Notes: a model not told the origin generated them from the sequence alone. Positions 24,481 through 33,391 are shown, counted from the first letter of the stretch. The stretch is DNA of 64,000 bases from SIG459 sp045631645 (GCA_045631645.1 JAZQVC010000038.1:1-64000); one strand, 5' to 3'. Translations and numbers: made by a program.

Positions 24481-25497
24481 TTACTCTGATAATTCTCCGC
24501 GAAGATTCTTCTCCATAAGACTCTTGATGCGCTGGGAAGAGCAGCGTTTTGCAAAGAGATAGCGAAGCTTAGTAACTGCAGCTTCAACAGTCATATCTCC
24601 ACCGCTTACAGCACCGGCTCTTTTCAATGCAGAGCTTGTTTCATAAGTTCCAAGCTGAACCTTGCCGCGGAGGCACTGGGTGCACACAACAATGATTGTG
24701 CCGTTATCTGCAGCCTTGCTTATAAGGGGCAAAAGTTCCGCATCATACTGGGGAATATTGCCCACACCGAATGCTTCGATAACAAGAGCTTTGAGGTTCT
24801 CCGTCATTATATTCTCAAACATTCTGAACTGTATGCCGGGGAATATTTTTAAAACTGCAATAGGAAGATCCTCTGCAAAATCCACAACATTAAGATCATT
24901 TTCTTTCTCACGGATAAGAGCATCAATATAGCGAATATCTATCGCAGCAGTGGCGAGAGGCGGAAAATTGGGAGAAGAGAACGCTTCCATTTCATCTGCA
25001 GAAACTTTTGTGGAACGATTGCCGCGAAGAAGTTTTTTGCCGAAATATAGGCAAACTTCGGGCACTCTGCCTTCACCTGCAATAATAATAGAGCCGATAA
25101 GATTATCCCGTGCGTCGGAGCGGGCATGGCCGATGGGAATCTGCGCACCTGTCAAAACAACAGTTTTACCCAGTCCTTCAAGCATAAAGCTAAGAGCGGA
25201 GGCTGTATATGCCATTGTATCCGTTCCATGAAGAATGACAAAGCCGTCATACTTATCATAATTATCTTTTATGGTGTGAGCCATAGCGCTCCAATCGCTT
25301 ATGGAGATATTGCTGGAATCACAAATATGCTCAAACTCAATTAGCTCCCACTGGGGCATTCCGGAGTGGAAAAGCTCACTCATTCTTCCAAGCACTCGAT
25401 GAAGATAACCGCTTTTGGTTGCATATCCGTCCTCGGTTTCCACCATACCGATAGTGCCGCCGGTATATATAATGAGAACTTTTTTATTGGATAACAT
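24481..25497 (-). CDS. ansA: Type I L-asparaginase
   Basis: 338 residues from ATG 25497, which overlaps the stop of the upstream transporter (TGATG), so translation is coupled. Active-site elements: IIYTGGTIGM (first Thr, about 12-20), HGTDTMAYTASALSF (about 90-104), LTGAQIP and the SDARDNL segment. Length and lack of a signal peptide fit the cytoplasmic type I enzyme, which turns Asn into Asp and ammonia. The coupling to a folate transporter under a THF riboswitch is unexpected. Confidence 0.93.
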   Translation of the reverse strand: MLSNKKVLIIYTGGTIGMVETEDGYATKSGYLHRVLGRMSELFHSGMPQWELIEFEHICDSSNISISDWSAMAHTIKDNYDKYDGFVILHGTDTMAYTASALSFMLEGLGKTVVLTGAQIPIGHARSDARDNLIGSIIIAGEGRVPEVCLYFGKKLLRGNRSTKVSADEMEAFSSPNFPPLATAAIDIRYIDALIREKENDLNVVDFAEDLPIAVLKIFPGIQFRMFENIMTENLKALVIEAFGVGNIPQYDAELLPLISKAADNGTIIVVCTQCLRGKVQLGTYETSSALKRAGAVSGGDMTVEAAVTKLRYLFAKRCSSQRIKSLMEKNLRGELSE

Positions 25498-26057
25498 CAA
25501 TATTGTCCTCCAGTAGGTAATTTAATGTTCTTTCGTATTTTTTTAACAAGTGCAGGTGTAACAAAAGCAAACAAAACAGCCAGAATAATGCTTATAACAA
25601 ACTTAGGTATAAGCAAACCGAACACCAACGCATAGGAATAATATTTATAAATTATACTGTCCACATAAAGAGCAAGAGTATTCAGTGCGGTTGTAAGTAT
25701 ACCTGCAATAATGGTGAAAACCATAAGAGCACCAACGGACGGTGAATAATTCTTATGTTTGGAATAAAATCCTATAATCAGACCACGAACTATAACGGGC
25801 AACATCCAAAGCAAGGTTGTTGGAGTAATGCCATAGCCAGAAAAGAAAAGCTGATATATGCCGCTCCCCAAAAAGCCTATAAGAGAACCATGGAAAGGAC
25901 CAAACATTACAGCTCCAACAATTATTGGAAATGCATCAAGGGTAAACTTGAAATTAGCCACCCTGAAGGCAATGGAATTTAAGACAACATACATGGCAAC
26001 AAGAACAGCGTCGGTGGCCATCATGCGTATATTGAGTCTTCCCTTTCTTCCACTCAT
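25497..26057 (-). CDS. folT: Folate-family ECF transporter substrate-binding subunit FolT
   Basis: 186 residues, six predicted helices, basic N-terminus (MSGRKGRLNIRMM). The segment FRVANFKFTLDAFPIIVGAVMFGPFHGSLIGFLGS is typical of the FolT/ECF S-component folate family. Start ATG 26057 is 7 nt from AAGGAG, which is paired in a hairpin just after a THF riboswitch. It binds folates outside and uses the shared ECF energising module encoded elsewhere. The riboswitch supports the substrate. Confidence 0.93.
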   Translation of the reverse strand: MSGRKGRLNIRMMATDAVLVAMYVVLNSIAFRVANFKFTLDAFPIIVGAVMFGPFHGSLIGFLGSGIYQLFFSGYGITPTTLLWMLPVIVRGLIIGFYSKHKNYSPSVGALMVFTIIAGILTTALNTLALYVDSIIYKYYSYALVFGLLIPKFVISIILAVLFAFVTPALVKKIRKNIKLPTGGQY

Positions 26058-26063
26058 AAAGAA

Positions 26064-26095
26064 ACTCCTTTCGTGACAGTTGCCACGAAAGGAGC
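26064..26095 (-). promoter_or_regulatory. Expression-platform hairpin of THF riboswitch
   Basis: Arms GCTCCTTTCGTG (26095-26084) and CACGAAAGGAGT (26075-26064) form a 12-bp stem. The folT ribosome binding site AAAGGAG is in the 3' arm, so THF binding probably closes translation; the short TTTCTTT tail makes termination less likely. Confidence 0.75.
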
Positions 26096-26112
26096 ATTAA
26101 TCGTCCCTATTT

Positions 26113-26215
26113 GGTGGCAGCGGATGCGGGAAAAGCATCGCACACCTATAAAGGTGCTTCGTCCTGAGACAACTCCCATCCTCAGGCACTTGACGCGCAG
26201 TTCCCTACTCTGTCC
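26113..26215 (-). ncRNA. Tetrahydrofolate (THF) riboswitch
   Basis: Minus strand shows the class-defining blocks: AGAGTAGGGAACTGCGCGTC, AAGTG, ATGGGAGTTGTC, GGACGAAGCACC, and GCATCCGCTGCCACC closing the long-range fold. Located directly upstream of folT. Confidence 0.93.
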
Positions 26216-26250
26216 AAAATATTTATTTACGATATAGTATTACCACAAAA

Positions 26251-27111
26251 TTACTTCTTTGTCACCATATTTTCTGCACTTTCAAGAGTATGACGGAGCA
26301 AAACAGCAGTTGTAACAGCGCCGACTCCGCCGGGCACAGGCGTTACATAGGATGCGATTTCTTCAGCAGCAGAAAAATTAACGTCTCCGCACATTTTTCC
26401 ATCGTCATCAAAGTTGATACCGACATCAATAACGCACTGTCCTTCGCGGAAATAATCACCATTGAGAGCCTTTGCTTTTCCAAGGGCTGCAACAACAATA
26501 TCAGCCTTCCTGGAAATTTCATCGGCGCCAAGGGTGTGGCTATGGCAGACAGTTACAGTTGCATTTTCAGCCATTAGAAGCATACTGACAGGCTTTCCGA
26601 TAACCAGACTGCGTCCAAACACGACAGCTTGGCGGGATGCAATGGGGATATTGTAATATTTGAGAATTTCTATTACGGCGCGAGCAGTGCAAGGGGCAAA
26701 GCCGCTGCCTTTTCCTGAATACACGAAAGCCGCCGAGCCTGATGTTACACCGTCAACATCCTTCGCAGGCAATATAGTTTCACGTACAAGAGTTTCATCA
26801 ATATGGGAAGGAAGAGGCATGAAGACAAGAATTCCATGAACATTATTATCATTATTCAGCTCAGTGATAACACTGATTATTTCGTCCTGACTTACGCTTT
26901 CGCTCAGGACAATTTGTTTTGCCTCCACATTTAATGTGCTACAGCGCTTGAGAATACCTCTTTCATATGCAATGTCATCTCCTCGTTCACCAACTCTTAC
27001 AATGGCAAGACAAGGGCTTATTCCTTTATCTCTGAGAGAAAGGCAAATTGCTTTTGAACCTTCATTCAAAGCGGATGCAACCGCCGCTCCCTTCAAAATT
27101 TCAGCGCTCAT
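26251..27111 (-). CDS. folD: FolD-like methylene-THF dehydrogenase lacking the cyclohydrolase Lys
   Basis: 286 residues. FolD landmarks: LAIVRVGERGDDIAYERG (substrate Tyr49), PLPSHID, KDVDGVTS, the NAD(P) loop VVFGRSLVIGKPVSMLL (about 165-182), CHSHT and the C-terminal VTPVPGGVGAVTTAVLL. In the usual Tyr-x-x-x-Lys pair (human Tyr52/Lys56) the Lys position is Ile53 here; the nearest Lys is two residues later. Human enzyme variants without this Lys keep dehydrogenase but lose cyclohydrolase activity. A separate cyclohydrolase-family gene overlaps this one by 4 nt, so the work appears split between two proteins. Confidence 0.9.
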   Translation of the reverse strand: MSAEILKGAAVASALNEGSKAICLSLRDKGISPCLAIVRVGERGDDIAYERGILKRCSTLNVEAKQIVLSESVSQDEIISVITELNNDNNVHGILVFMPLPSHIDETLVRETILPAKDVDGVTSGSAAFVYSGKGSGFAPCTARAVIEILKYYNIPIASRQAVVFGRSLVIGKPVSMLLMAENATVTVCHSHTLGADEISRKADIVVAALGKAKALNGDYFREGQCVIDVGINFDDDGKMCGDVNFSAAEEIASYVTPVPGGVGAVTTAVLLRHTLESAENMVTKK

Positions 27112-27725
27112 TTAAGTCTCTCCCAAACTTTTTCATAAACATTTTCAGCGATTTTCCAATGCTCGGACATAAGAGAATCCACTTCATCGTTAAGCTTCTC
27201 TGCATATGCTCGGTCTGTCATTAGTTTTGTATTCACTCTGACATTCATAGCCGCTCCATAAAGAGACGCCCAAAGGATGATAACGCCCGTACCAACATCA
27301 GAAACAGCCAAAACACTTCCAATTTCCTCAAGACGACGGTGAATCTTAATCCCCTTGCAGGAAAGACGAACTATTTCCATAGGCGGCTCAGCAGCCAAAC
27401 GAAGGCATCGCTCCATCTCCTCAGCTCTGGTAGGATCATCCTTGGGTATTGAGTAGGCTTTTGACAAGGGCTCAAAGGCTTTTGCATCCTCATCAATAAG
27501 GCATTGACATTTGCTCACGAGCTCCTCAAGTTCATGTAGCAGCTTATTAAGCTCATCTTCATACTGAGAATACTTTTTCTTGCCTATCGTAAGATTCACA
27601 ACCATTGAACCGAGAGCGCAGCCCAAAGATGCTGCAAGAGCGCTTGCTCCGCCGCCACCGGGCACGGCAGAACGGGATGCCAAAAGAGTATTAAAATTAT
27701 CTATCTGCATTGCAGAAAAATCCAT
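27108..27725 (-). CDS. fchA: Methenyl-THF cyclohydrolase/cyclodeaminase family protein (FchA-like)
   Basis: Start ATG 27725 gives MDFSAMQIDNFNTLLASRSA, matching the usual family start; a TTG further up uses a Gly-rich stretch that is really a terminator arm. 205 residues, mostly helical, with the signature VPGGGGASALAASLGCALGSMV and a central EVVRLSCKG-like segment. Family members (FTCD C-terminal type) hydrolyse methenyl-THF or deaminate formimino-THF. Its stop overlaps the folD start (ATGA), and the partner FolD lacks the cyclohydrolase lysine, which favours the cyclohydrolase role. Confidence 0.88.
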   Translation of the reverse strand: MDFSAMQIDNFNTLLASRSAVPGGGGASALAASLGCALGSMVVNLTIGKKKYSQYEDELNKLLHELEELVSKCQCLIDEDAKAFEPLSKAYSIPKDDPTRAEEMERCLRLAAEPPMEIVRLSCKGIKIHRRLEEIGSVLAVSDVGTGVIILWASLYGAAMNVRVNTKLMTDRAYAEKLNDEVDSLMSEHWKIAENVYEKVWERLK

Positions 27726-27743
27726 AATAGAACCGTCCTTCAA

Positions 27744-27773
27744 TAAAACGGGAGGCAATAATTCCTCCCGTTT
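27744..27773 (-). terminator. Terminator of tsaE-tsaB-upp
   Basis: Minus-strand stem ACGGGAGG / CCTCCCGT followed by TTTTATT, between upp and fchA. Confidence 0.75.
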
Positions 27774-27778
27774 ATCGT

Positions 27779-28411
27779 TTATTTAGTACCAAAAATTCTG
27801 TCACCGGCGTCACCGAGGCCGGGAACGATGTAACCATGGTCATTAAGGCAATCATCCTCTGCAGCAACAAAAATGTCTACATCAGGATGAGCGCGGTGAA
27901 CGGCTGCAATTCCCTCGGGAGCGGCGATTATGCACATAAGCTTAACGCTGCGGCAGCCATACTTATTTTTCATAAATTCGCATGCTGCAACAGCGCTACC
28001 ACCAGTTGCCAGCATGGGGTCAACAATAATAACATCACGCTCAGCAATATCGCTGGGCATCTTGCAGTAATATTCTACAGGCTCAAGAGTTTCGGGATCA
28101 CGATAAAGACCAATATGACCAACCTTTGCGGAGGGAATCATAGCCAACATACCGTCAACCATGCCAAGACCTGCGCGGAGTATGGGAACAATAGCAAGTT
28201 TCTTACCTGCAAGGCGGCGCACCTTTGCCTCGGTTACGGGAGTCTTTATGATGACCTCTTCGGTGGGAAGGTCTCTTGTTGCCTCATAGCACATGAGCAT
28301 TGCGATTTCGCTGATAAGTGCTCTGAATTCCTTTACGCCGGTCTTTTCATCGCGAAGAATAGAAAGCTTATGCTGGATAAGAGGATGATCAAAAATATGA
28401 ATAGTGGCCAT
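27779..28411 (-). CDS. upp: Uracil phosphoribosyltransferase
   Basis: 210 residues, exact family length. N-terminal HPLIQHKLSILRDEKTG, VPILRAGLGMVDGML, the PRPP loop IIVDPMLATGGSA (about 126-138) and C-terminal YIVPGLGDAGDRIFGTK. It salvages uracil to UMP using PRPP. AAAGGAG precedes the ATG. It follows tsaB by 13 nt in the operon tsaE-tsaB-upp, taking the place where rimI or tsaD often stands. Confidence 0.97.
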   Translation of the reverse strand: MATIHIFDHPLIQHKLSILRDEKTGVKEFRALISEIAMLMCYEATRDLPTEEVIIKTPVTEAKVRRLAGKKLAIVPILRAGLGMVDGMLAMIPSAKVGHIGLYRDPETLEPVEYYCKMPSDIAERDVIIVDPMLATGGSAVAACEFMKNKYGCRSVKLMCIIAAPEGIAAVHRAHPDVDIFVAAEDDCLNDHGYIVPGLGDAGDRIFGTK

Positions 28412-28424
28412 TGAAATTCTCCTT

Positions 28425-29126
28425 TTATTTATTATCTTTCATTTTTTCAAGGCGTTCTCTCTCAGCTTGTGAAAGTCTGAGGTAAACGGGTGTTAACTCT
28501 GCTGCAGAAACCGCAGGAGCGTTCTCAGCCGCCCTACAGACTCCCCACGCATTTTGCATCTGCATGCTCACAGGGGCAATGGATACATTTGCAAAAACAT
28601 TCTTAAGGTAATTATAACAAAGCTGCGCTCCGTCTCCGACAACAACAATATTGCTATCGGTATTTTTAAGTTCATCTGCAAGCTCTGCGAGGGAAATTGC
28701 TCTGTCTTCACTAAGGCGCTTCACGGCACCGTTTTCAAAGGTAAATAAAGCGTTATAAACCTGATTTCGTCTTGCATCCATGGCGCAGCAAATTACGCTG
28801 CCTTCAGGAGCGTACTCTCCGTTCCAAGCCATTGCCTCAAGTGTCGAAACACCGATGGCAGGCTTATCCGCGCCCCAGCAAAGCCCCTTTGCAGCGGATA
28901 CGCCAATGCGTATACCCGTGAAAGAACCCGGACCATGGGCAACGGCGACAGCATCTACATCAGAAATTTTAAGTCCTACATTTTTAAGAAGGTCCTCAGC
29001 CATAGGCAAAAGTGTGCAGCTATGGGTCAGCCCGCTGTTCTGAAAACTTTGTGCCAGAAGGCTACCGTCTTTTGAAAGAGCCACAGATGCGCTTTTAGCG
29101 GAGGATTCAAGGGAAAGAATTATCAT
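28425..29126 (-). CDS. tsaB: tRNA threonylcarbamoyladenosine biosynthesis protein TsaB
   Basis: 233 residues with actin-like ATPase fold marks: ILSLESSAKSASVAL, the HGPGSFTGIRIGVSAAKGL signature (about 64-82) and CCAMDARRNQVYNALF. TsaB scaffolds TsaD for t6A37 modification of ANN-decoding tRNAs. The TsaE stop is 2 nt upstream, so the two are tightly coupled. tsaD itself is not in this window. Confidence 0.95.
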   Translation of the reverse strand: MIILSLESSAKSASVALSKDGSLLAQSFQNSGLTHSCTLLPMAEDLLKNVGLKISDVDAVAVAHGPGSFTGIRIGVSAAKGLCWGADKPAIGVSTLEAMAWNGEYAPEGSVICCAMDARRNQVYNALFTFENGAVKRLSEDRAISLAELADELKNTDSNIVVVGDGAQLCYNYLKNVFANVSIAPVSMQMQNAWGVCRAAENAPAVSAAELTPVYLRLSQAERERLEKMKDNK

Positions 29127-29128
29127 AA

Positions 29129-29539
29129 TTATTCACCTATACTTATTTTTCTGCCAGTATCGGAAATTTTTTCGATCTTAACGCTTATCTCGTTGCCCTC
29201 GAAAGCTTCAGAAACATTCTCACTCCACTCGACAGCGCACACACCGCCGCGTGAAAGATAATCCTCCCAGCCAATATCAAAAAGCTCATCGGCGGATCCC
29301 AGGCGATACATATCGAAATGATAAAGCTCTCTTTCTCCGATATATTCATTGACAATGGTAAAGGTGGGACTATTCACACGGCTTGAAATACCCATACCTT
29401 TTGCCATTCCTCTTACGAAGGCAGTCTTGCCTGCTCCAAGGTCACCATAGAAAGCGACTACAGTTCCTCCGGGAAGGTCTTCAGCGAAGGCAGCACCTGC
29501 CTGCTCGGTTTCAATTTCGTTATTTGTGTATATAATCAT
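29129..29539 (-). CDS. tsaE: tRNA threonylcarbamoyladenosine biosynthesis ATPase TsaE
   Basis: 136 residues. P-loop GDLGAGKTAFVRGMAKGMG (about 31-49), SPTFTIVNEYIG and the HFDMYRL motif (about 74-80) followed by DIGWEDYLSRGGVCAVEWSE are canonical. TsaE hydrolyses ATP to reset the TsaBD complex. First gene of its operon, with a promoter just upstream. Confidence 0.96.
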   Translation of the reverse strand: MIIYTNNEIETEQAGAAFAEDLPGGTVVAFYGDLGAGKTAFVRGMAKGMGISSRVNSPTFTIVNEYIGERELYHFDMYRLGSADELFDIGWEDYLSRGGVCAVEWSENVSEAFEGNEISVKIEKISDTGRKISIGE

Positions 29540-29568
29540 TCTTCATATCTCCGTTATTTTTCTACCAT

Positions 29569-29597
29569 ATTATAAACCTAAAATTTGATTGCGTAAA
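29569..29597 (-). promoter_or_regulatory. Promoter of tsaE-tsaB-upp
   Basis: Minus strand: TTTACG (29597-29592), 17-nt spacer, perfect TATAAT (29574-29569). Confidence 0.75.
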
Positions 29598-29704
29598 GAC
29601 CGATATTGTGTTAAACTGGGTTGAAATAAAAAAGAATTGATATTATGATATTAATCAGGATACCAATTTGATGTAATTTCTCCGTAATATTAGGTAAAAG
29701 GCAG

Positions 29705-30874
29705 GTGATAGCCATTAAATTTTTGAACAGAATAAAGCCTCATGTGCAGGAATTCACGAAACGAGCAGATATGGTTTTGTTTGCCCTCTGCTTCATTTGT
29801 TCTATATTTGGAATAGTGGTTATCGCCAGCGCCACGAAGGCTTATGACGGCGGTTCCTTCAAATTTATCTTTGTTCAGGTTTTTGCTTTAATTGTAGGAA
29901 TTGTTCTTTTTGTTGCTCTTACAGTTCTTGACCTTGATGTTCTTGCGGATAAATGGATAATGCTTCTCGTTATCGCCGTTGTTCTTATTCTCGCCCTTGT
30001 CCCCTTCGGCGAGGATGACGGTACAGGTAACAAAAGCTGGATTCGCTTCCTTGGCATAGGAATACAGCCTTCGGAAATTGTTAAAGTTATTTATGTTCTA
30101 TTGATGGCGAAGCATATAAGCACTCTTAAAGAATATAAAAACCTTAACCACATCTTTTCCCTTGCTCAGGTTGGCGCCCATTTTGCTCTCTTCTTTGGCC
30201 TTATTATTGTCATTTCCGGTGACCTTGGAAGCGCCCTTGTTTTCTTTTTCATCTTTGCAGTTATGCTGTTTTTCGCGGGACTTAAACTATATTGGTTCGT
30301 TCTTGGCATTGCAGCGGTTGCCGCAATTATCCCCTTTGCATGGGAGCATTTCCTTAAGGAATATCAGAAAGCACGTATTCTTGCCCCCTATGACCCCAGC
30401 ATTGACCCCAAGGGCGACGGATACCTTTGGCAGACAAACCAGAGCAAGCTCTCTCTTGCCTCCGGACGATTTTGGGGTACAGGACTTGGAAACGGTCCTC
30501 AGACACAGAATCCCTACTCAAACCCTGCAAAACATACCGACTTTATCTTCTCAGTAATCGGCGAAGAACTTGGAATGTTCGGCTGCATAATCGTATTTAT
30601 ACTTTTGATGCTTATAATCATCCGCTGTGCATATATCGGTCTCACAAGTAAGAACCTTATGAGTACCCTTGTCTGCCTCGGTGTCGCAGGCACTCTCCTT
30701 TTCCAGACATTCCAGAACATCGGAATGTGCACAGGTCTTACCCCCGTTATCGGTCTTACTCTCCCCTTCTTCAGTTACGGAGGTTCTTCAATGTTCTCTC
30801 TGTTTGCCGCGGTTGGAATGGTTTCGGGTGTTAAATACCGACCAAAACCGCAACGATTCTATCATTATCATTAA
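29705..30874 (+). CDS. FtsW/RodA/SpoVE-family peptidoglycan polymerase
   Basis: About 389 residues and ten membrane helices. SEDS marks are present: GIVVIASATKAY near the N-terminus, WIRFLGIGIQPSEIVKV (about 118-134), the long extracytoplasmic loop with the catalytic Asp region (KHTDFIFSVIGEELGMFG, about 278-295), and the C-terminal GLTLPFFSYGGSSM. These enzymes polymerise lipid II with a partner class B PBP, which is not in the window. GTG at 29705 is the longest start, but the ribosome binding site AGGTGAT overlaps it and fits better with an ATT at 29714 or TTG at 29723, so the exact start is unsure. RodA and SpoVE/FtsW cannot be separated here. Confidence 0.9.
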   Translation: MIAIKFLNRIKPHVQEFTKRADMVLFALCFICSIFGIVVIASATKAYDGGSFKFIFVQVFALIVGIVLFVALTVLDLDVLADKWIMLLVIAVVLILALVPFGEDDGTGNKSWIRFLGIGIQPSEIVKVIYVLLMAKHISTLKEYKNLNHIFSLAQVGAHFALFFGLIIVISGDLGSALVFFFIFAVMLFFAGLKLYWFVLGIAAVAAIIPFAWEHFLKEYQKARILAPYDPSIDPKGDGYLWQTNQSKLSLASGRFWGTGLGNGPQTQNPYSNPAKHTDFIFSVIGEELGMFGCIIVFILLMLIIIRCAYIGLTSKNLMSTLVCLGVAGTLLFQTFQNIGMCTGLTPVIGLTLPFFSYGGSSMFSLFAAVGMVSGVKYRPKPQRFYHYH

Positions 30875-30907
30875 AAAAAAGCCACCGACTCAGTCGGTGG
30901 CTTTTTT
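30873..30907. terminator. Bidirectional terminator
   Basis: Stem AAAAAAGCCACCGACT / AGTCGGTGGCTTTTTT between the convergent SEDS and kinase genes. Confidence 0.9.
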
Positions 30908-30910
30908 AAT

Positions 30911-31846
30911 TTAGAAAAGCTTTAATTGTTCATTAAAGAAATCGTGGCAAATTGGGCAAGCTGCTTCATCAGTGCTTATGGTCATAGATGCAAGTCTTGC
31001 ACCGTATTTAACGGCCTCGGAAAGTTTCATTCCCTTTGTAAGAGCCATTACAGTACCGGAGAAGAAAGCATCACCCGCACCGCAAGAGTCCACAAGGCGA
31101 ACAGGTACAGGAGGACAAATTCCCTTTTCACCTGCTACAGTGTCATAGTAAACGCTTCCCTGCGCGCCCATTGTAACAACAATCGCAGGAATTGCCAATT
31201 TATCGGCAGCAGGGACAAGAAACTCAAGCATCTCTTCAGGAGTAAAGTTCTCAACATTAGCACCGAAAATCTTTCCGCATTCAACTTCGTTGCAAATAAA
31301 GCAATCAGTACGCTGCAGATATTCAAGGTGAGGAAGAATGACACTGAGATTGCCGACTATTGCATAAGTTTTTTTATTATATTTCTCTGCAAGCTCAAAA
31401 ACGCGCTCAGCAATGTGTTCATTCAAATCTATCTCAAGAACAACATTTTCACAGTTAGCAATTATCTGTTCACCCTGCTCATCAACAAGCTTTTCGAGGA
31501 CAGAAACATCAGGCATGCTGGAAATAGAGCCTGCCAAATCGCCGTTTTCATCGAGAATAACAAGCCACATGCCTATTCCGTCATGATCCGACATTACCGT
31601 ATATTTAAGATCAGCACCTACATTTTCAAGGCGTCTCGCGACATCTCTGCCAATTGCAGTGTCTTCAAGCATGCTGACAAAAGAAACCGGCATACCAACA
31701 TTTGCAAAATTCTCTACCACATTGCGGCTAACGCCACCATGTACAATTTTTACCATGCCAAGGTTTCTGCCAAGAGGATCATATTTACTTCTTGGAAATC
31801 CCTTAACATCAACAAAAGTTACTCCGATAACGGCAGTATTGGCCAT
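30911..31846 (-). CDS. PfkB-family carbohydrate/nucleoside kinase
   Basis: ATG 31846 (MANTAVIGVTF) with GGGAG 11 nt before it; an upstream GTG is too close to that site. 311 residues with the ribokinase fold: the N-terminal Gly-Gly motif HGGVSRNVVENFANVGMPVSFVS (about 36-58) and the C-terminal anion-hole/catalytic motif DSCGAGDAFFSGTVMAL (about 252-268). The base Asp is in GAGD. The sugar or nucleoside is not evident; sequence around residue 105-135 resembles pseudouridine/ribokinase-type members more than fructokinases. Single-gene unit. Confidence 0.88.
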   Translation of the reverse strand: MANTAVIGVTFVDVKGFPRSKYDPLGRNLGMVKIVHGGVSRNVVENFANVGMPVSFVSMLEDTAIGRDVARRLENVGADLKYTVMSDHDGIGMWLVILDENGDLAGSISSMPDVSVLEKLVDEQGEQIIANCENVVLEIDLNEHIAERVFELAEKYNKKTYAIVGNLSVILPHLEYLQRTDCFICNEVECGKIFGANVENFTPEEMLEFLVPAADKLAIPAIVVTMGAQGSVYYDTVAGEKGICPPVPVRLVDSCGAGDAFFSGTVMALTKGMKLSEAVKYGARLASMTISTDEAACPICHDFFNEQLKLF

Positions 31847-31957
31847 AAAGTCCACTCTCCCTCATGATATTAAATGGATTATAGCACAATCCGACACAAT
31901 TCGGCAATATTATTTCCAGCTTAATTTATAACTTATTCCGTATACATATTCGTGGGA

Positions 31958-31986
31958 TTGACAGCTTGCCCAAGGGGGCATAAAAT
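31958..31986 (+). promoter_or_regulatory. Promoter of MATE transporter
   Basis: Perfect -35 TTGACA (31958-31963), 17-nt spacer, TAAAAT (31981-31986). Confidence 0.8.
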
Positions 31987-32017
31987 GTTGCTTATCAAAT
32001 TATTAAGGGTATAAATA

Positions 32018-33391
32018 ATGGGTATTTCAAAAACATCATTCTTTACAAAAGATAAATCTTTTTATAAAACGCTGTTCCCCTTGATGCTCACAATTGCGCT
32101 GCAAAACATTGTTGCTTACAGCGTGAATATGGCCGATAACATCATGTTGGGAACTTATAGTCAGGACGCTCTCAGCGGAGCTGCCATTGTTAACCAGATA
32201 TTCTTCATGGTTCAGCAATTTGCTATTTCTATAGGCAACACGCTCGTTGCCCTTGCTGCACAGTACTGGGGCCAGAACCGAACCTCTCCCATCCGTACCC
32301 TTACAGGCATTGCCCTGAAGCTTGGAATTGCGGTTTCTCTCATTCTCGTTGTTCTTTGCCAGATAATTCCCGTTCCCATGCTCAAGATTTTCACCTCTGC
32401 ACCTTCTATAATTGCGGAGGGCGAGGTTTATCTTCGTCTTGTTTCCTGGACCTTCCTTCTTTTTATAATCACCCAGACTTTGATGGCCGCCCTTCGCGCA
32501 GTGCAGACTGTAAACATTTCATTTTGGGTTTCTGCCGTTTCTCTTGTAGTCAACGTATTCTTCAACTATATCCTTATATTTGGCAAATTGGGACTTCCCG
32601 AAACGGGAATTGCCGGTGCAGCAATCGGCACCATTATCGCAAGAAGCGTTGAGCTTGCAATAATACTCGTATATATTCTTAAAAAGGACAAAAAGCTCTC
32701 TCTATTCGGAAAAGATTTATTCGCCAAAAATCCTCTTCTCCGAAAGGATTTCACCAAAGTATATATCCCCATCATGTGCGCGACCGTCCTTTGGGGCGTT
32801 TCCGTTCCTATGCAGACTTCTATATTGGGTCATCTCTCCGATAACGCCATAGCAGCAAACTCAGTTGCAACCACCTTCTATCAGTATCTGAAGGTTATCG
32901 TTATTGCCATGTCTTCTGCCTCAGCGGTGATGATCGGTACTGCAATAGGCAGGGGTGACATGGACAAAATCAAGTCAGACGCCCGCACTCTTTCCTGCAT
33001 AGACATAGCAATAGGTCTAATTCTTGGACTTGCCCTTGTGCTTCTCAGAAAGCCTCTTCTCTCCTTCTATGATCTGAACGACGAAGCAATTGAAATGGCT
33101 TCTAACCTTATTGCAATAATGGGTCTAATCATGGTGGGTATGAGTTATCAGATGCCCGTCAGCTTCGGCATTTTCCAGGGAGGCGGCGACGGAAACTTCA
33201 CCATGAAAATGAATCTTATCAGCACATGGTGCATCGTAATGCCCCTCTCTTTTGCTGCTGCATTCTGGTGGAAGCTTCCCGTGGAATGGGTCGTTATTGT
33301 AATTCAGTCCGACCAAATCTTCAAATGCCTTCCAACCTTCCTCCATTTCCGCAAATATACATGGATGAAGAAGCTTACGAGAGCAGAATGA
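32018..33391 (+). CDS. MATE-family efflux transporter
   Basis: 457 residues, 12 membrane helices in two matching halves. N-terminal SLMADNIMLG-like segment (YSVNMADNIMLGTYSQDALSG) and the paired AAQYWGQ / IGTAIGRGD loop motifs are typical of the MATE branch that exports drugs or metabolites by Na+ or H+ antiport. Start ATG 32018 after AAGGGT. It is followed 35 nt later by a repeat lipoprotein with its own GGAG site, probably on the same transcript. Confidence 0.92.
   Translation: MGISKTSFFTKDKSFYKTLFPLMLTIALQNIVAYSVNMADNIMLGTYSQDALSGAAIVNQIFFMVQQFAISIGNTLVALAAQYWGQNRTSPIRTLTGIALKLGIAVSLILVVLCQIIPVPMLKIFTSAPSIIAEGEVYLRLVSWTFLLFIITQTLMAALRAVQTVNISFWVSAVSLVVNVFFNYILIFGKLGLPETGIAGAAIGTIIARSVELAIILVYILKKDKKLSLFGKDLFAKNPLLRKDFTKVYIPIMCATVLWGVSVPMQTSILGHLSDNAIAANSVATTFYQYLKVIVIAMSSASAVMIGTAIGRGDMDKIKSDARTLSCIDIAIGLILGLALVLLRKPLLSFYDLNDEAIEMASNLIAIMGLIMVGMSYQMPVSFGIFQGGGDGNFTMKMNLISTWCIVMPLSFAAAFWWKLPVEWVVIVIQSDQIFKCLPTFLHFRKYTWMKKLTRAE

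Noticed and set aside
26251..27111. FolD as a pseudogene because a key Lys is absent
   Set aside because: Full length, all other motifs intact, overlapping start with fchA; better explained by split function.
27726..27758. Alternative TTG start for fchA behind GGGAGG
   Set aside because: That GGGAGG is one arm of the upp terminator; the ATG at 27725 matches family start sites.
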